Below, piece after piece: positions 28,507 to 38,286 of a stretch of 64,000 nt of DNA. The DNA is from CAVOHU01 sp963843385 (GTDB lineage: Bacteria > Acidobacteriota > Vicinamibacteria > Vicinamibacterales > JAKQTR01). The notes beneath the pieces were generated by a model, which saw only the letters and a program-made list of their open reading frames with translations, made no database searches and was not told where the DNA came from. Both the position numbers and the translations under genes were made by a program. Position 1 is the first letter of the stretch. Each line of letters opens with the position of its first letter. The DNA is taken from NCBI GenBank assembly GCA_963843385.1, contig CAWJJY010000007.1, forward strand, positions 1,550,001-1,614,000, given 5' to 3'.

Positions 28507-30882
28507 TTAGAACGCGTGACCGATCGTCGCGAAGAACAGGTTGGCCTTGTAGTTGCCGTTATCGGCCTTCAAGTAGAAGTTCCCGGCGAGCGGGAAGTTG
28601 GTGCCCGAGGCGACATACGCGTCGTTCATCGTGTACTTCTCGTAGGCGTAGCCCACAGTGAGCTTCCACGCCTTCGCCACCACGTATTCGAGCCGGGTCA
28701 CCAATGAGGTGATCTGGGTGTCGTCCCAGGCGGTGACGGGCTGCGGCGCGACGAAGCCGTTGAGCGACCGGCCGGTGTAGAAGCTCGCGGCGGTGGACGT
28801 GCTCAACGCTCCCGTCGTGGGATTGCGGGTCGGAACGACGATCGCGTTTGAATTCGCCGTCACATCCATGTTGCCGTCCACCTTCTGGTGGTTGGCCGTC
28901 AACGAGAGCGTCCACTTCTCGGGTACGACGTGGATGATGGCGTTGGCGCCGAAGCTGTTGCCCTTGTCGCTGCCATCGTACTTGAGCTGGTTGTTGATGG
29001 TCGGCGTGTAGGCGCCGTTGATGTAGGCGTTGGAAACGAGCGTCAGCCACCGGTTGGACTGGAGGTTCTTCTCGAACGTGTAGAACCCGCTCAGCTCCGC
29101 CCGCTCGGCGATCGAGTAGTCGGCCTCGACCGTGAAGGTATCGTACTTCGCGTTGAGCAGACCGCTGGTGGTGGACGTGTCCCCTGGGACCTTCATCGGC
29201 CGGTTCGGGTAGTCATCATTGCGGCGGAAGTACGCGACGGTGACTCCGAAATTCGCGAACGGCTCGAGCTCGACGTCAACGCCCGTCCGCGTCTGCTTGC
29301 GTTCGGCGTGATCGACCTGAACGCCCGACATGATGCCGCTGCTGGCCGAGGTCGTCGCTTCCAGGCCGCTGACCGTCCGCTTGGCCTGGTCGAACGTCCC
29401 GCGGACGCCCAGCCAGTCAGCCAGGTGCAGCACGCCGGCGAGCGTGAACCCGTTCTCCTTGTTGTCGGTGCCGGCCCAGAGGGTGCGGCCGACGTAGGAG
29501 GACTTGCTGGTCCGGTACCCCGCCTCCAGTGTCACGGGCTTGAAGTCGTAGCTCACCTGGGCGTCGAAGCGGCCGAGCTTGTTGCTCGTGCGGTTCGCCG
29601 TGGCGTGACCGTACGGTTCATCCTCGGACGGCGTGTCTGCGGCCGACCACTGTCGGTCAGGCGAGCCGGACGTGTCTCCGGGAATGACGAATCGCGCCGA
29701 CTTGTCGGCGTAGTCGTAGCTGTTGTAGCGAGCCCGGATCCCGAGTCCGTCGATCGGACGCGAGCTGAAGCCGAAGTTCAGCATGGTCGTGTTGATCTTG
29801 CCGTTCAGCGACAGCTGCGGGAACGACGAGGCCGAACTCGCCGGCGCTCCGGTGCCCGTCAGAATCGTGGAGTTGATCGTGACAGGCAGGAAGGGCGCAT
29901 TCTGCGTCATGGTACCGAGCGCGACGTCTCCCGACAGGCGGGTCTGGCGCGCGAACTTCAGCAGGAATCCGAATGCGCCACGGCTCGCCTCGTTGTCGGG
30001 CGCCGTGCCGAACTGGCCCCGCGACGGTCCGCCGCTTGGAATCGCCGAGGACGAGTAGATTCGGTCAATCGCGTTGAGAGGATTGTCGACGATCAGAGAG
30101 TTCATCCTGTCGTCGTAGAGGTTCCGGTTGAACGACCCGTGGATGTTGCCGCCCTTGAACCGGTACTCCGCGCGGAGGCCGAAGTCCTGGACGACCTCGT
30201 CCATCGCGTCGGGCACGTCGATTGTCGTCGACACGAGGCCGTAGACGGTGCCGCCGCTGGCGCCCCGGTTCCCCGACTTGGACTCACGCATGTAGCTGAA
30301 CTTGAGGTCGAAGGGCAGCTTCTGGCTGAAGTCGACCTCCACCAGGCCCCGCTTGCGCATGCCCTTGATGTCGACGCTGTTGGCCGCGTTGAGCGATGGG
30401 GTGAACAGCGCCAGGTAGTTGGGATACGTCCGGTTGGTCGACGCCATGGCGTCGATGGTGGTCCCGAAGTAGTCCCGCAGTGTCGGGCTCATGCTCCACA
30501 CGCCGGGGGTCGACAGGCCCAGCAGCGTGTGCCCGTTGTTCCCCATGTTGTGCGGGATCTGGTTGTAGTCGAAGGCCACGTCGACAAAGTCGAACTTCGC
30601 CCAGCCGGTGTAACGCTGGTCGCCCCGGCGGACGTTGTAGGCCAGCAGGTTGAAATCAATCGCGCTGCTCTTCGCAAAGACGTTCGCGAAGGGAATCGAC
30701 AGCCCGTCCGGAACGTCGCGGTACTCCTGGAACTTCGCCGAGGAAACGTCCTTGACGCCGAGCGACCCGAAGGTCACCTGGCCGCCGCTGGTGGTGGCCG
30801 GCGCGTCCTGCGCCGCCGCGAAGGAGCCCGCCATGAGGATGCCCATGGCGAAGCAGGCTGCAACAATCTTGGTTCGCTTCAT
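28507..30882 (-). CDS. MtrB/PioB-family outer membrane porin (copy B)
   Basis: 791 aa with a Sec signal peptide (cleavage near AAAQDAP). The mature N-terminus (GGQVTFGSLGVKDVSSAKFQEYRDVPDG) and the many alternating beta strands ending in a terminal aromatic residue (FFATIGHAF) match decaheme-associated MtrB/PioB barrels. These wrap a decaheme cytochrome and let electrons cross the outer membrane. The mature chain has no cysteine, unlike gammaproteobacterial MtrB with its CXXC. It is 4 bp downstream of its partner cytochrome gene. Confidence 0.9.
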   Translation of the reverse strand: MKRTKIVAACFAMGILMAGSFAAAQDAPATTSGGQVTFGSLGVKDVSSAKFQEYRDVPDGLSIPFANVFAKSSAIDFNLLAYNVRRGDQRYTGWAKFDFVDVAFDYNQIPHNMGNNGHTLLGLSTPGVWSMSPTLRDYFGTTIDAMASTNRTYPNYLALFTPSLNAANSVDIKGMRKRGLVEVDFSQKLPFDLKFSYMRESKSGNRGASGGTVYGLVSTTIDVPDAMDEVVQDFGLRAEYRFKGGNIHGSFNRNLYDDRMNSLIVDNPLNAIDRIYSSSAIPSGGPSRGQFGTAPDNEASRGAFGFLLKFARQTRLSGDVALGTMTQNAPFLPVTINSTILTGTGAPASSASSFPQLSLNGKINTTMLNFGFSSRPIDGLGIRARYNSYDYADKSARFVIPGDTSGSPDRQWSAADTPSEDEPYGHATANRTSNKLGRFDAQVSYDFKPVTLEAGYRTSKSSYVGRTLWAGTDNKENGFTLAGVLHLADWLGVRGTFDQAKRTVSGLEATTSASSGIMSGVQVDHAERKQTRTGVDVELEPFANFGVTVAYFRRNDDYPNRPMKVPGDTSTTSGLLNAKYDTFTVEADYSIAERAELSGFYTFEKNLQSNRWLTLVSNAYINGAYTPTINNQLKYDGSDKGNSFGANAIIHVVPEKWTLSLTANHQKVDGNMDVTANSNAIVVPTRNPTTGALSTSTAASFYTGRSLNGFVAPQPVTAWDDTQITSLVTRLEYVVAKAWKLTVGYAYEKYTMNDAYVASGTNFPLAGNFYLKADNGNYKANLFFATIGHAF

Positions 30883-30886
30883 GGGT

Positions 30887-31819
30887 CTACCTCAGGAAGA
30901 AGGCGCCGGACGGGTGGTTGGACCCGTGCAACGCGACGTGGCAGGTTCGGCAGCTCCGCTCGACGAAGCGTGAACCGATGACGGGATAGCCGGTGGTGCC
31001 GCTCGGGGCCACAACCGCCTTGCCGCCCTGCGCGGTGGTCAGATTGTCAAGGGAGCCGAAATGGCCGGAGCCCGTCAGGTGGCAGTTCCAGCAGAGGTTC
31101 GGCAGCTTGTTGAGCAGCAGCCGGCTGTGGTTCGAGCCGTGCGCGTCGTGGCACGACACGCAGTCCTCGCGAACCGGCGCGTGTTCGTAGAGGTAGGGTC
31201 CGCGCTTCTCGGTGTGGCAGGAGTAGCACAGATCGTTGATCGAGTCGGCCTTGATCATCTTCGCCTGGGCGCCGTTGTGCGGGTTGTGGCAGCTCGTGCA
31301 GCTCATCTTGCCTTCACGGACCGGGTGGTGCGATGCGCGCATGGACTTGGCGCGCTCGGACTTGTGGCACGAGAAGCAGAGATCCGAGTCGTTCGCCATC
31401 TTGAGCTGCGCCTTGACCGACTTCGCATCGTGGACCGAATGGCACTGCGTGCACGCGACGTTGCGGCGCGAGTGCATGCTGCTCACGTAGTTCGCCTGGT
31501 TGGCCTTCTCGTGGCAGGTGAGGCACTTCTGGTTGATCTCGCTGGCCTTGAGGGCCTTGAGCGAAGGAACGGGGCCCTTCTCGCCGGCCATCTGTGCCTT
31601 GGCGTGTTCGCCGACATTCTCGTGGCAGTTCGCGCAGCTGTGATCCTGCTGCGCGTGCTTGGTGCTCGTGAATGCCGGGCTGTTGGCTGTCTGGTGACAG
31701 CTCTGGCAGTCGGCGACGCTCCATGTGGCTGGCTGCGTACCTGTCTGAGCGAAGGCTGAACCGCCCCCGATCAGTACGACGGCTGCCATGAGCGCCATGA
31801 CGTACATGATTCGACGCAT
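30887..31819 (-). CDS. DmsE/MtrA-family decaheme c-type cytochrome (copy B)
   Basis: 310 aa with a Sec signal (VLIGGGSAFAQ). Ten CXXCH heme motifs are present (CQSCH, CANCH, CLTCH, CTQCH, CFSCH, CTSCH, CYSCH, CVSCH, CWNCH, CRTCH), the DmsE/MtrA count. It is expected to plug into the adjacent porin and carry electrons across the outer membrane. No outer-surface MtrC/OmcA-like partner is visible. Co-transcribed with the porin gene. Confidence 0.93.
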   Translation of the reverse strand: MRRIMYVMALMAAVVLIGGGSAFAQTGTQPATWSVADCQSCHQTANSPAFTSTKHAQQDHSCANCHENVGEHAKAQMAGEKGPVPSLKALKASEINQKCLTCHEKANQANYVSSMHSRRNVACTQCHSVHDAKSVKAQLKMANDSDLCFSCHKSERAKSMRASHHPVREGKMSCTSCHNPHNGAQAKMIKADSINDLCYSCHTEKRGPYLYEHAPVREDCVSCHDAHGSNHSRLLLNKLPNLCWNCHLTGSGHFGSLDNLTTAQGGKAVVAPSGTTGYPVIGSRFVERSCRTCHVALHGSNHPSGAFFLR

Positions 31820-32246
31820 CAGTGCATTCCTCTTGGCGTGGACCTTTGCCCGTGACGGGGAGGCCCGGATGAGTGGACCAACGGTGACCGACCTACTCGG
31901 ATCGGAATGCCTTACCGGCGGGCGCGCCGATAACGCGCTCCGTCCGCCACGCGGCGGCTAGGAGCACTTCACGTTTGGGGGGCATGCAGGGCCGGGGGCG
32001 AAATCAGAAGCCCTGCTGAATAAGCGAACAGATCTTGAACGATCGTTTCGCAGAAGTCAAGTCCGGACCATTGAGGTTCTCAACTATCTCGCCCCCAGGC
32101 CCAACCTGGACAGGTGTGCGGTCAGACCACACCCGGATCGGCCAAAATCGCCGACCTTGCGTGGGGGACCTGGGAACCGAGCCTAAGGGGGCGGGAGAAC
32201 GACGCTCCGGGCCGGCGCGAGGCCGGCCCGGAACAAGAGGCGACTG
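31820..32246. other. Intergenic region between porin-cytochrome modules
   Basis: About 430 bp with no convincing gene. It holds a TTGAG-gtt-CTCAA inverted repeat at 32071-32083, upstream of copy B, and a hairpin at 32206-32232 ending copy A. The second module can thus have its own promoter. Confidence 0.55.
32206..32232 (-). terminator. Hairpin after MtrB-like copy A
   Basis: TCCGGGCCGGC / GCCGGCCCGGA, 11-bp perfect arms with a 5-base loop, 14 bp after the copy A porin stop. It is nearly the same sequence as the terminator after copy B, but without a T-tract. Confidence 0.6.
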
Positions 32247-34631
32247 CTAGAAGCGGTAGTTGATCGAGACGCGGAAGATGTTCGCGTTGTAGTTCGGCAC
32301 CACGGCGCCCAGGAACAGGGCCCGATTGGCGCTTGGATCGAGTTGAGGATACAGGGTGGCCACCGCACCCGGCGTGGTGGCGTACAGGCTCGAGCCCGTC
32401 TGCATGTACAGGCCCAACGTGTCGTAGGCCCAGTCGGCCTGGTTGAACTTCTGCATCCAGTACATGAAGCTGACCGTCACGTTCTTGTCCACGTGGTAGC
32501 TCAGCCAGGTCTTCCAGACCGTCGTGCTATTGAACACCTGCGGGTAGGTCAGGTACTGCCCCTGGGCGAAGTTGACCGTGGTCGTATTCGTCGGGAACAG
32601 CATGTCGCCGCCCGCCTGGCCTCCCGGGTTCACGGTGAACCCCGAGTCGCTCCTCCCCTTCGCGTAGTCGAAGTCCGACCCGATATCGACCTTGCTCGGC
32701 ACGGCGTTCCAGCGGAACCCGGCCGTGAAGGTATCGACCTTCTCGTCGATCTTGTTGAAGTACTTGTCCACGACGTTGGTGGCCACCGGGTTGGTGATCG
32801 TGCCGTTGGCGCCGTACCAGAGATTGGTGTCCATGTGGAACGTCTCGTAGACGTAGCCGGCGTTCACGCTGAACTTGTCGGTGAGCGCGTAGACCAGGTC
32901 GACGCCGACGTTGTTGATCGTGCTCTTCTTCATACCGATGGACACGTCTGGGAAGTCGGCGTTGTTTCCCTGCACGGAGAACGACAGCGCGGCCTGATCG
33001 ATCGGCGTCAGCGTCAGCACGGCGTTGTACAGCGTGCTCTTCTGCCTGGCCATGTCTTTCATTTCCGCGTTGATGTCGAGGGGGCCTCCAGTCGTCCCTT
33101 CCGCCGCCTCGTCCGGGTCCTGCGCACCCGGGGTGCGAGTGAGCCTGGTGAACCCGCCATGCAGGCTGGCCCAGCCACGATTCGCATCGACGGTCACGCC
33201 AATCGTGGTGTCGCCGATGTCCTCGAAGCTCCGGTCGTAGAACGTCGACTTCACGTGGCCGGCGTTCAGGCCGAACTTGAGGCCGGTGACCGGGGTGAGG
33301 TGGCCCTCCACTCTGTACTGAGCCGTCTTGTAGCCCCTCGCGTCCTCGGTGCTGGTGATGCCGGCCGCGCTGTAGCTGGCGCCGCCGTCGCTGTTGACGG
33401 TGCTGTGGAACGTGTAGGCCTGCGTCTTGTCCTTGTCGTCGAACGACCGGAAGAAGGCGCTGTAGCCGAATAACGGGCTGGGATCGCCCGACAGATTCGC
33501 CATCAACAGTGTCTGGGTGAGCTTGGGATGGACCGAGGCGTACTCCGGCGCGAGCGTGAACTTGCCGTAGTCGGCCGAGGTGGTCGCCAGGTTGAGATTC
33601 GGGTTGGTCGCTTGAGGAATCAGCGCCTGATCCACGCTCATGTTGATGATCGAACCCGTCACGGTGACCCGGTGATGCGCGGGCAGCCGGATGCCCGCGG
33701 TCAGGTCGAAGCTGTTGGCCTTGTTGTCGGGTGCATTCCAGATGCGCGCGGCCGCGTTGGCGTTGGTATTGACGACCGCGGACACCCAGGAGAAGTCCGT
33801 GTTGTCCAGGCGAACCGGGTTGTCCACCGTGGTGTAGAGCACGTCGTTGTGAAAATCGCTGTGGGTGAACGCCGCATTGAGGAACGCGCCGTTCTTCGCG
33901 AACTCCACCTCGGCGCGGGTGTCCTGCGTCGTGTACTGAATGGGATTGGCGATTTCATCGATCCCGGGGCCGGCCGTGAACGACACCGGCTGGTGGCCGT
34001 TCCGCACGTCGCGCTGATAGGACAGCTTGAAGGTCCAATTGTCGAGCGCCGTGATATCGAGGCCCACCAGGCCTGTCTTCCGCACGTAGCGCAGGTCGAT
34101 CGGCTGAGCCGCACCCATGTAGTCGCGCAATGACCAGAAGCGGTTGTCGTTCGAGTTGGCGGGCGCCGCCGGATCGGTGCTCGCCGGCGACCAGATCCGC
34201 TGCAGGCTCGATCGCATGCCGTCGGGCAACGTGAGGACGCCCGGCGCGGACTCGTTGTAGAGCGTCTCGGCCTTGTTCGAGAACCACCGCGGGTTCTGGT
34301 TCAACGACGCGCTGAGCTTCCATGAACCCGTCATGCCGGCCTGGAGCAAGGCACTCTGATCGTCGAGGCCGAGCTGGTTCCCGTTGAACTTCATGAAGTA
34401 GCCCGACCCGTTCTTCCAGTCGAAGTTCGCGTCGAACAGCGTGATGCCCTTCGGCACCATCTGGTACTGCTGGAGCTTGGAGGAGGTGTCGATCCCGGAA
34501 CCGGTCTGGCCGCCAACCGTGACGCTGCCACCCGACTGGGGTTCCTGGCTTTCCTGAGCCGACGCGGGAAGGGCCGCCAGGCTGCAGGCCATGGCCAGGG
34601 AGATCAGATAGGTCGTGTTGTGCTTGGTCAT
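32247..34631 (-). CDS. MtrB/PioB-family outer membrane porin (copy A)
   Basis: 794 aa from the ATG at 34631, which has AGGAG eight bases upstream; the ATG at 34637 is too close to it. Signal peptide ends near PASAQES. The mature N-terminus (GGSVTVGGQTGSGIDTSSKLQQYQMVPKG) shares the MtrB/PioB pattern with copy B, and the C-terminus (NIFRVSINYRF) is the expected last strand. The mature part is cysteine-free. It is 19 bp downstream of its decaheme cytochrome. The two porins are clearly diverged, so not a recent duplication. Confidence 0.9.
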   Translation of the reverse strand: MTKHNTTYLISLAMACSLAALPASAQESQEPQSGGSVTVGGQTGSGIDTSSKLQQYQMVPKGITLFDANFDWKNGSGYFMKFNGNQLGLDDQSALLQAGMTGSWKLSASLNQNPRWFSNKAETLYNESAPGVLTLPDGMRSSLQRIWSPASTDPAAPANSNDNRFWSLRDYMGAAQPIDLRYVRKTGLVGLDITALDNWTFKLSYQRDVRNGHQPVSFTAGPGIDEIANPIQYTTQDTRAEVEFAKNGAFLNAAFTHSDFHNDVLYTTVDNPVRLDNTDFSWVSAVVNTNANAAARIWNAPDNKANSFDLTAGIRLPAHHRVTVTGSIINMSVDQALIPQATNPNLNLATTSADYGKFTLAPEYASVHPKLTQTLLMANLSGDPSPLFGYSAFFRSFDDKDKTQAYTFHSTVNSDGGASYSAAGITSTEDARGYKTAQYRVEGHLTPVTGLKFGLNAGHVKSTFYDRSFEDIGDTTIGVTVDANRGWASLHGGFTRLTRTPGAQDPDEAAEGTTGGPLDINAEMKDMARQKSTLYNAVLTLTPIDQAALSFSVQGNNADFPDVSIGMKKSTINNVGVDLVYALTDKFSVNAGYVYETFHMDTNLWYGANGTITNPVATNVVDKYFNKIDEKVDTFTAGFRWNAVPSKVDIGSDFDYAKGRSDSGFTVNPGGQAGGDMLFPTNTTTVNFAQGQYLTYPQVFNSTTVWKTWLSYHVDKNVTVSFMYWMQKFNQADWAYDTLGLYMQTGSSLYATTPGAVATLYPQLDPSANRALFLGAVVPNYNANIFRVSINYRF

Positions 34632-34650
34632 GATCATGTCTCCTGTGCCC

Positions 34651-35520
34651 TTAGCGCTTGAACGTGTTGCCACGCGGGTGCATGGAGCCGTGAATGGCCA
34701 GGTGGCAGTTCATGCAGCTCTGGTTGAGGGCGTACCGGTCGCGAACCGCGTGCGCGTTGCCCATGCCGCCGCCGGCGAAGCCGTTGTGGCACTGGATGCA
34801 GAGCACCGGCTGCTTGACCTTCAGGAGGAAGTCGTTGACCGTTCCGTGCGCGTCATGGCAGTTCATGCAGTTCTCGCGAACCGGCGCGTGTTCCCAGAGG
34901 AACGGCCCGCGCTTCTCGGCGTGGCATGAATAGCAGTTCGCGTTGATCGAGGACTGCAGGAGCATCCTGGGATACGGCGAGCCGTGAGGGTTGTGGCAGC
35001 TGGTGCACGCCATCTTGCCTTCGCGCAGCGGCATGTGGCTGGAGCGCGCCAGCGCCGCCTTCTTCTGCAGGTGGCACCCCGTGCAGAGCTCGAACTGCGG
35101 CTTGGCAAGCAGCGCCTTCGGCGCCGCACCCTTCGGATGCGGTTCGTGGCAGGTGATACAGGACAGGCTGCGCGAATCGTGCATCGAGCTGCTGAAATGC
35201 TTCTGGCCGCCCTTGGTGTGGCAGGTCAGACAGAGGGCGGTTACGTCGGCGGTGCTGATCTTCTTGGGGTTCTTGATGGTTCCCAGCCCGCCGCCGGCGG
35301 CGACGTGGGCCTTGCTGTCGCCGTGACATCCCTCGCACGCGAGCGGGCTCGCGTTGTGCGGAGTGTTCTTGAACGCGTTCACCGTGTCGGTATGGCAGTC
35401 GACACAGATCGCCGCTCCCTGGGGCGCTGCCTGGGCCGCGGACGCCGAAATCGGAACGGGTCCCGCGAGCAGCGTCAAGCCGAGGGCCGCTGCGATTAGA
35501 AATAAGAGCTTCCTACTCAT
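34651..35520 (-). CDS. DmsE/MtrA-family decaheme c-type cytochrome (copy A)
   Basis: 289 aa. The ATG at 35520 has GGAGG about six bases upstream and opens a Sec signal (MSRKLLFLIAAALGLTLLAG); the longer upstream frame is not protein-like. Ten CXXCH motifs (CVDCH, CEGCH, CLTCH, CITCH, CTGCH, CTSCH, CYSCH, CMNCH, CIQCH, CMNCH). Partner of the adjacent porin copy A, forming an electron conduit across the outer membrane. At 289 aa it is slightly shorter than MtrA (about 330). Confidence 0.93.
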   Translation of the reverse strand: MSRKLLFLIAAALGLTLLAGPVPISASAAQAAPQGAAICVDCHTDTVNAFKNTPHNASPLACEGCHGDSKAHVAAGGGLGTIKNPKKISTADVTALCLTCHTKGGQKHFSSSMHDSRSLSCITCHEPHPKGAAPKALLAKPQFELCTGCHLQKKAALARSSHMPLREGKMACTSCHNPHGSPYPRMLLQSSINANCYSCHAEKRGPFLWEHAPVRENCMNCHDAHGTVNDFLLKVKQPVLCIQCHNGFAGGGMGNAHAVRDRYALNQSCMNCHLAIHGSMHPRGNTFKR

Positions 35521-35952
35521 TCCAAACCTCCGTGATGATTCCTGCGCGCGAGGGTCTCGAGCCCACGACATCGATCCCCCGGTGACGACGAAAGAAAGTC
35601 TCAGGGTCTCTTGCGCGTCGACAGAGGGAGAGCGATCCCTCTGCGATGAGGCAGCAAGCCTGCGGGACGCACGTCCTTTCGAGACAGTCTCGCGACCGTG
35701 GGGGCGGCGAGAATCAGGATGGTTGATGAGCGCAATCCACCGACGGCGCCGGACACGATCCGGCTTGGACGGCTGGTTGGCCTGGGCGGTCAAACCCTGG
35801 GGGCAGCAGCGTCCAATTCGATTAAGAACTCTACAATTGAGTTATTCCGGTGTCAATGAGGCGACGTTCAATTCATGAACACTTGACACGCCACCTAAAC
35901 GTGTATTTCCTACCGTATTGATAGTCGACAGCGGGCGCTGCGGGAGCCGACC
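35521..35952. other. Intergenic region between NapC-like and decaheme genes
   Basis: About 430 bp, no gene seen. AT-rich near 35820-35900, where a sigma-70-like promoter for the decaheme/porin pair is visible. Confidence 0.55.
35828..35856 (-). promoter_or_regulatory. Sigma-70-like promoter for decaheme-porin copy A
   Basis: Minus strand: TTGACA (35856-35851), a 17-base spacer, then TAGAGT (35833-35828). The -35 is a perfect match and the -10 matches four of six. About 310 bp upstream of the cytochrome start, implying a long leader if used. Confidence 0.5.
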
Positions 35953-37323
35953 TCACTCGATCGTGTGGCAGAGATCGCAGCTCTGCGAAATGACTTTCCC
36001 TTCAGGCGACTTGTGGTCGCCGTCGTGGCAGCGGAAGCACCCGGGGAAGGCCGTGTGCCCGATGTTGTTCGGGTAGGTCCCCCACCCGACATTCATCTCG
36101 GGGAAGACATTGCGCACGTAGGCCCGCCGGGTCGTCTCGATGACGCGTTGAACGGTCGCCGCCGCGACCGACGGCTGCTGTTCACGGTAGAACCTGGCGA
36201 GGTCGTTCGCGATGCCGTCCAGCGCGGCCGCCCGCGACGCGTACTTTGCCCGCAGCACGCGGACCGCCTCGCGCCGCACGAACGGGATCGTGGCATCGAG
36301 ATCGCCGGCTGCGATGGCCGCGTCCACCGCGCGCTCGGCCGAGAGCGCGAAGGTGTGGCTCGGACGGTTGTGACAATCGATGCAGTCCAACGTACGAGCC
36401 GGCGGCGCCGCGCTCAACTGCTGGTCGGTGACCCCATCGACCCGGTACACGGTCTGGTGGCCCTTGCCGTCGTCGAGCCGCACCCACGGGATGGCCTGCC
36501 GCTTGTCGTCAGTGGCGATGTACTCGATCTTGTTCATCGCGCCGACGTGCCAGTGGATGCCGGTGGCCTTGCCCTGCGCGAGGCTGACGCCGCCGACGTG
36601 AAGGCGGAGGCTCGTCTTGCTCTCCGTGTTCGCCTGGTCGTCGCCGTACTCGCGGACCTCGACGATCTTGTCGCCGTGGAATTTCTCGGGCCAGTGACAC
36701 TGCTCGCAGGTGTCGCGCGCGGGGCGCAGATCGGTGACCGGCGAGGGAATCGGCCGCGAGAACGTATTGAACGTCACGGCAAAGACCTGCCTGGTCCCGG
36801 ACATCTTCGACTTGACGAACCAGTTGGCGCCCGGCCCGATGTGACACTGGATGCAGAGCACGCGGGAGTGCGGGCCCTCCTGGTAGCCCGCCCACTCGGG
36901 CTCCATGACCCGATGGCAGAGCTGGCCGCAGAAGGCGACCGAGTCCATGTACTCGACGCCCTTGTAGGCGGCCACCGTGATGATGAGCAGGTTGGTCACG
37001 GTCGCGATGATGAAGGTTGCCGCAGTCCGGCGCTGCCAGCCCTCGTTCAGATCGATCCTGGGCCAGTGGGGCCACCACCCCGAGGTTCCCGCCGCGCGGC
37101 GCCGGCGCTCCAGCCAGACCCCGACCGGCATGATGATGAGGCCGAGCACGAACAGGCCGGGCAGGACGACGAAGAAGAGCATCCCGAGGTACGGGTTGCT
37201 GTGCATGCCGAAGAGCTCGAGCGAGAAGAAGGCGATGAACAGCAGCGCGCTCGAGGTGGTCACCGCCGCGCCGAAGATCGTGACGGCGTTGCGTACCAGC
37301 GAAAACCGTGTCGGCTTTTCCAT
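35953..37323 (-). CDS. NapC/NirT-like multiheme cytochrome, inner-membrane quinol-linked
   Basis: 456 aa from the ATG at 37323 (MEKPTRFSLVRNAV). Three N-terminal membrane helices lie at about residues 8-38, 45-70 and 95-117. The periplasmic part has one CX3CH site (CGQLCH, directly after VAF) and five CXXCH sites (CIQCH, CEQCH, CIDCH, CFRCH, CDLCH). The CGQLCHRVMEPEW...HIGPGAN pattern belongs to NapC/NirT-like tetra- to heptaheme quinol dehydrogenases such as those used for extracellular respiration. Likely takes electrons from the quinone pool to the periplasmic cytochromes. The CX3CH spacing is unusual but appears to be a fixed family feature. Confidence 0.85.
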   Translation of the reverse strand: MEKPTRFSLVRNAVTIFGAAVTTSSALLFIAFFSLELFGMHSNPYLGMLFFVVLPGLFVLGLIIMPVGVWLERRRRAAGTSGWWPHWPRIDLNEGWQRRTAATFIIATVTNLLIITVAAYKGVEYMDSVAFCGQLCHRVMEPEWAGYQEGPHSRVLCIQCHIGPGANWFVKSKMSGTRQVFAVTFNTFSRPIPSPVTDLRPARDTCEQCHWPEKFHGDKIVEVREYGDDQANTESKTSLRLHVGGVSLAQGKATGIHWHVGAMNKIEYIATDDKRQAIPWVRLDDGKGHQTVYRVDGVTDQQLSAAPPARTLDCIDCHNRPSHTFALSAERAVDAAIAAGDLDATIPFVRREAVRVLRAKYASRAAALDGIANDLARFYREQQPSVAAATVQRVIETTRRAYVRNVFPEMNVGWGTYPNNIGHTAFPGCFRCHDGDHKSPEGKVISQSCDLCHTIE

Positions 37324-37458
37324 GAGGACTCCGAGTATCCAGTGCCGGTACGCCCGTGTGATGACTGCCGTCGACCCGGGTGCGCGGGTCGAACGCACCC
37401 GCGCGTCATGCCCGGCGGGTGCACGGCACAACCGGGGGCCGCGCCCGGGCGAGCCTCT

Positions 37459-38286
37459 CTACGCCAGCACCGCGTAGAGAATCAAGACCACCATCAGCAG
37501 GCCCAGCAGGACCGCCGTGCCGCCGACCAGCCGGCCAGCCACGTAGACCCAGCGGGGCGCAGCCGCCACGGCCAGGCCTTCCAGCCGGCCTTCGCGGTTC
37601 AGGCGCTCCAACTCGTCCTGCCGCTCCTCGACCATCTCGTGCCGCGTCACGCGACCGGTGAAGATGACCGAGTCCATCGGGAACTTCTCGGGACGCAGGT
37701 GGCCGTTGAAGAAGTGGATCGTGAAAATGAAACACACGGCGAGCAGTGCCTCTTCGCCGTGGATGAGCATCGCGATGTTGAACATCCAGCCCGGGATCAG
37801 GTGGGCGAACAACTCCGGAAACCACAGCACCAGGCCGGATCCCCCGATGATGCCCATCCCCCAGAACACGGCCCAGTAGTCGAACTTCTCCCAGTAGGTG
37901 AAGTGATCGAAGCGGGGCTGCTTCCCCAGGCCGACGAACCATCGCATGTGCGCGATGAGTTCCATGATGTCTCGCGGCTGCGGCACCATCGACGCCGGGC
38001 CCCAGAGCATCGACAGGTCCTTCTGCAGGAACAGCCGTTGACCGATGCGCGTCAGATGCGTGATGAAGACGCCGATCATGACCGTGGCGAAGGTCCGGTG
38101 CAGCAGGCCCGCGGAGTGAAAGCCCCCGAACACGCGCGCCAGCCGGACGGCCCAGGCCTCCTGGCTGAACAGCAGCGGCAGCCCCGTGAAGGCCAGCCCC
38201 AGGAAACTCGCCATCAACAGGCCGTGCAGCACACGGTCCGCGCGGTCGAACCTCCAGTAGTGCGTGCTCTCGGTGCTACTTGCCAT
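37459..38286 (-). CDS. b-type cytochrome (FdnI/cytochrome b561-like) membrane subunit
   Basis: 275 aa from the ATG at 38286 (GGAGG upstream), overlapping the end of the 11-heme gene by 11 bp. Four to five hydrophobic helices with heme-ligand-type histidines (RADRVLHGLL, GGFHSAGLLHRTF, LIHGEEALL, IHFFNGH). This is the formate-dehydrogenase gamma-like cytochrome b family, which exchanges electrons with quinones. Probably forms a complex with the multiheme cytochrome encoded just upstream. Confidence 0.87.
   Translation of the reverse strand: MASSTESTHYWRFDRADRVLHGLLMASFLGLAFTGLPLLFSQEAWAVRLARVFGGFHSAGLLHRTFATVMIGVFITHLTRIGQRLFLQKDLSMLWGPASMVPQPRDIMELIAHMRWFVGLGKQPRFDHFTYWEKFDYWAVFWGMGIIGGSGLVLWFPELFAHLIPGWMFNIAMLIHGEEALLAVCFIFTIHFFNGHLRPEKFPMDSVIFTGRVTRHEMVEERQDELERLNREGRLEGLAVAAAPRWVYVAGRLVGGTAVLLGLLMVVLILYAVLA

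Noticed and set aside
28888..30981. 697-codon plus-strand frame opposite the porin copy B
   Set aside because: No protein-like features; the minus strand shows signal peptide and barrel pattern.
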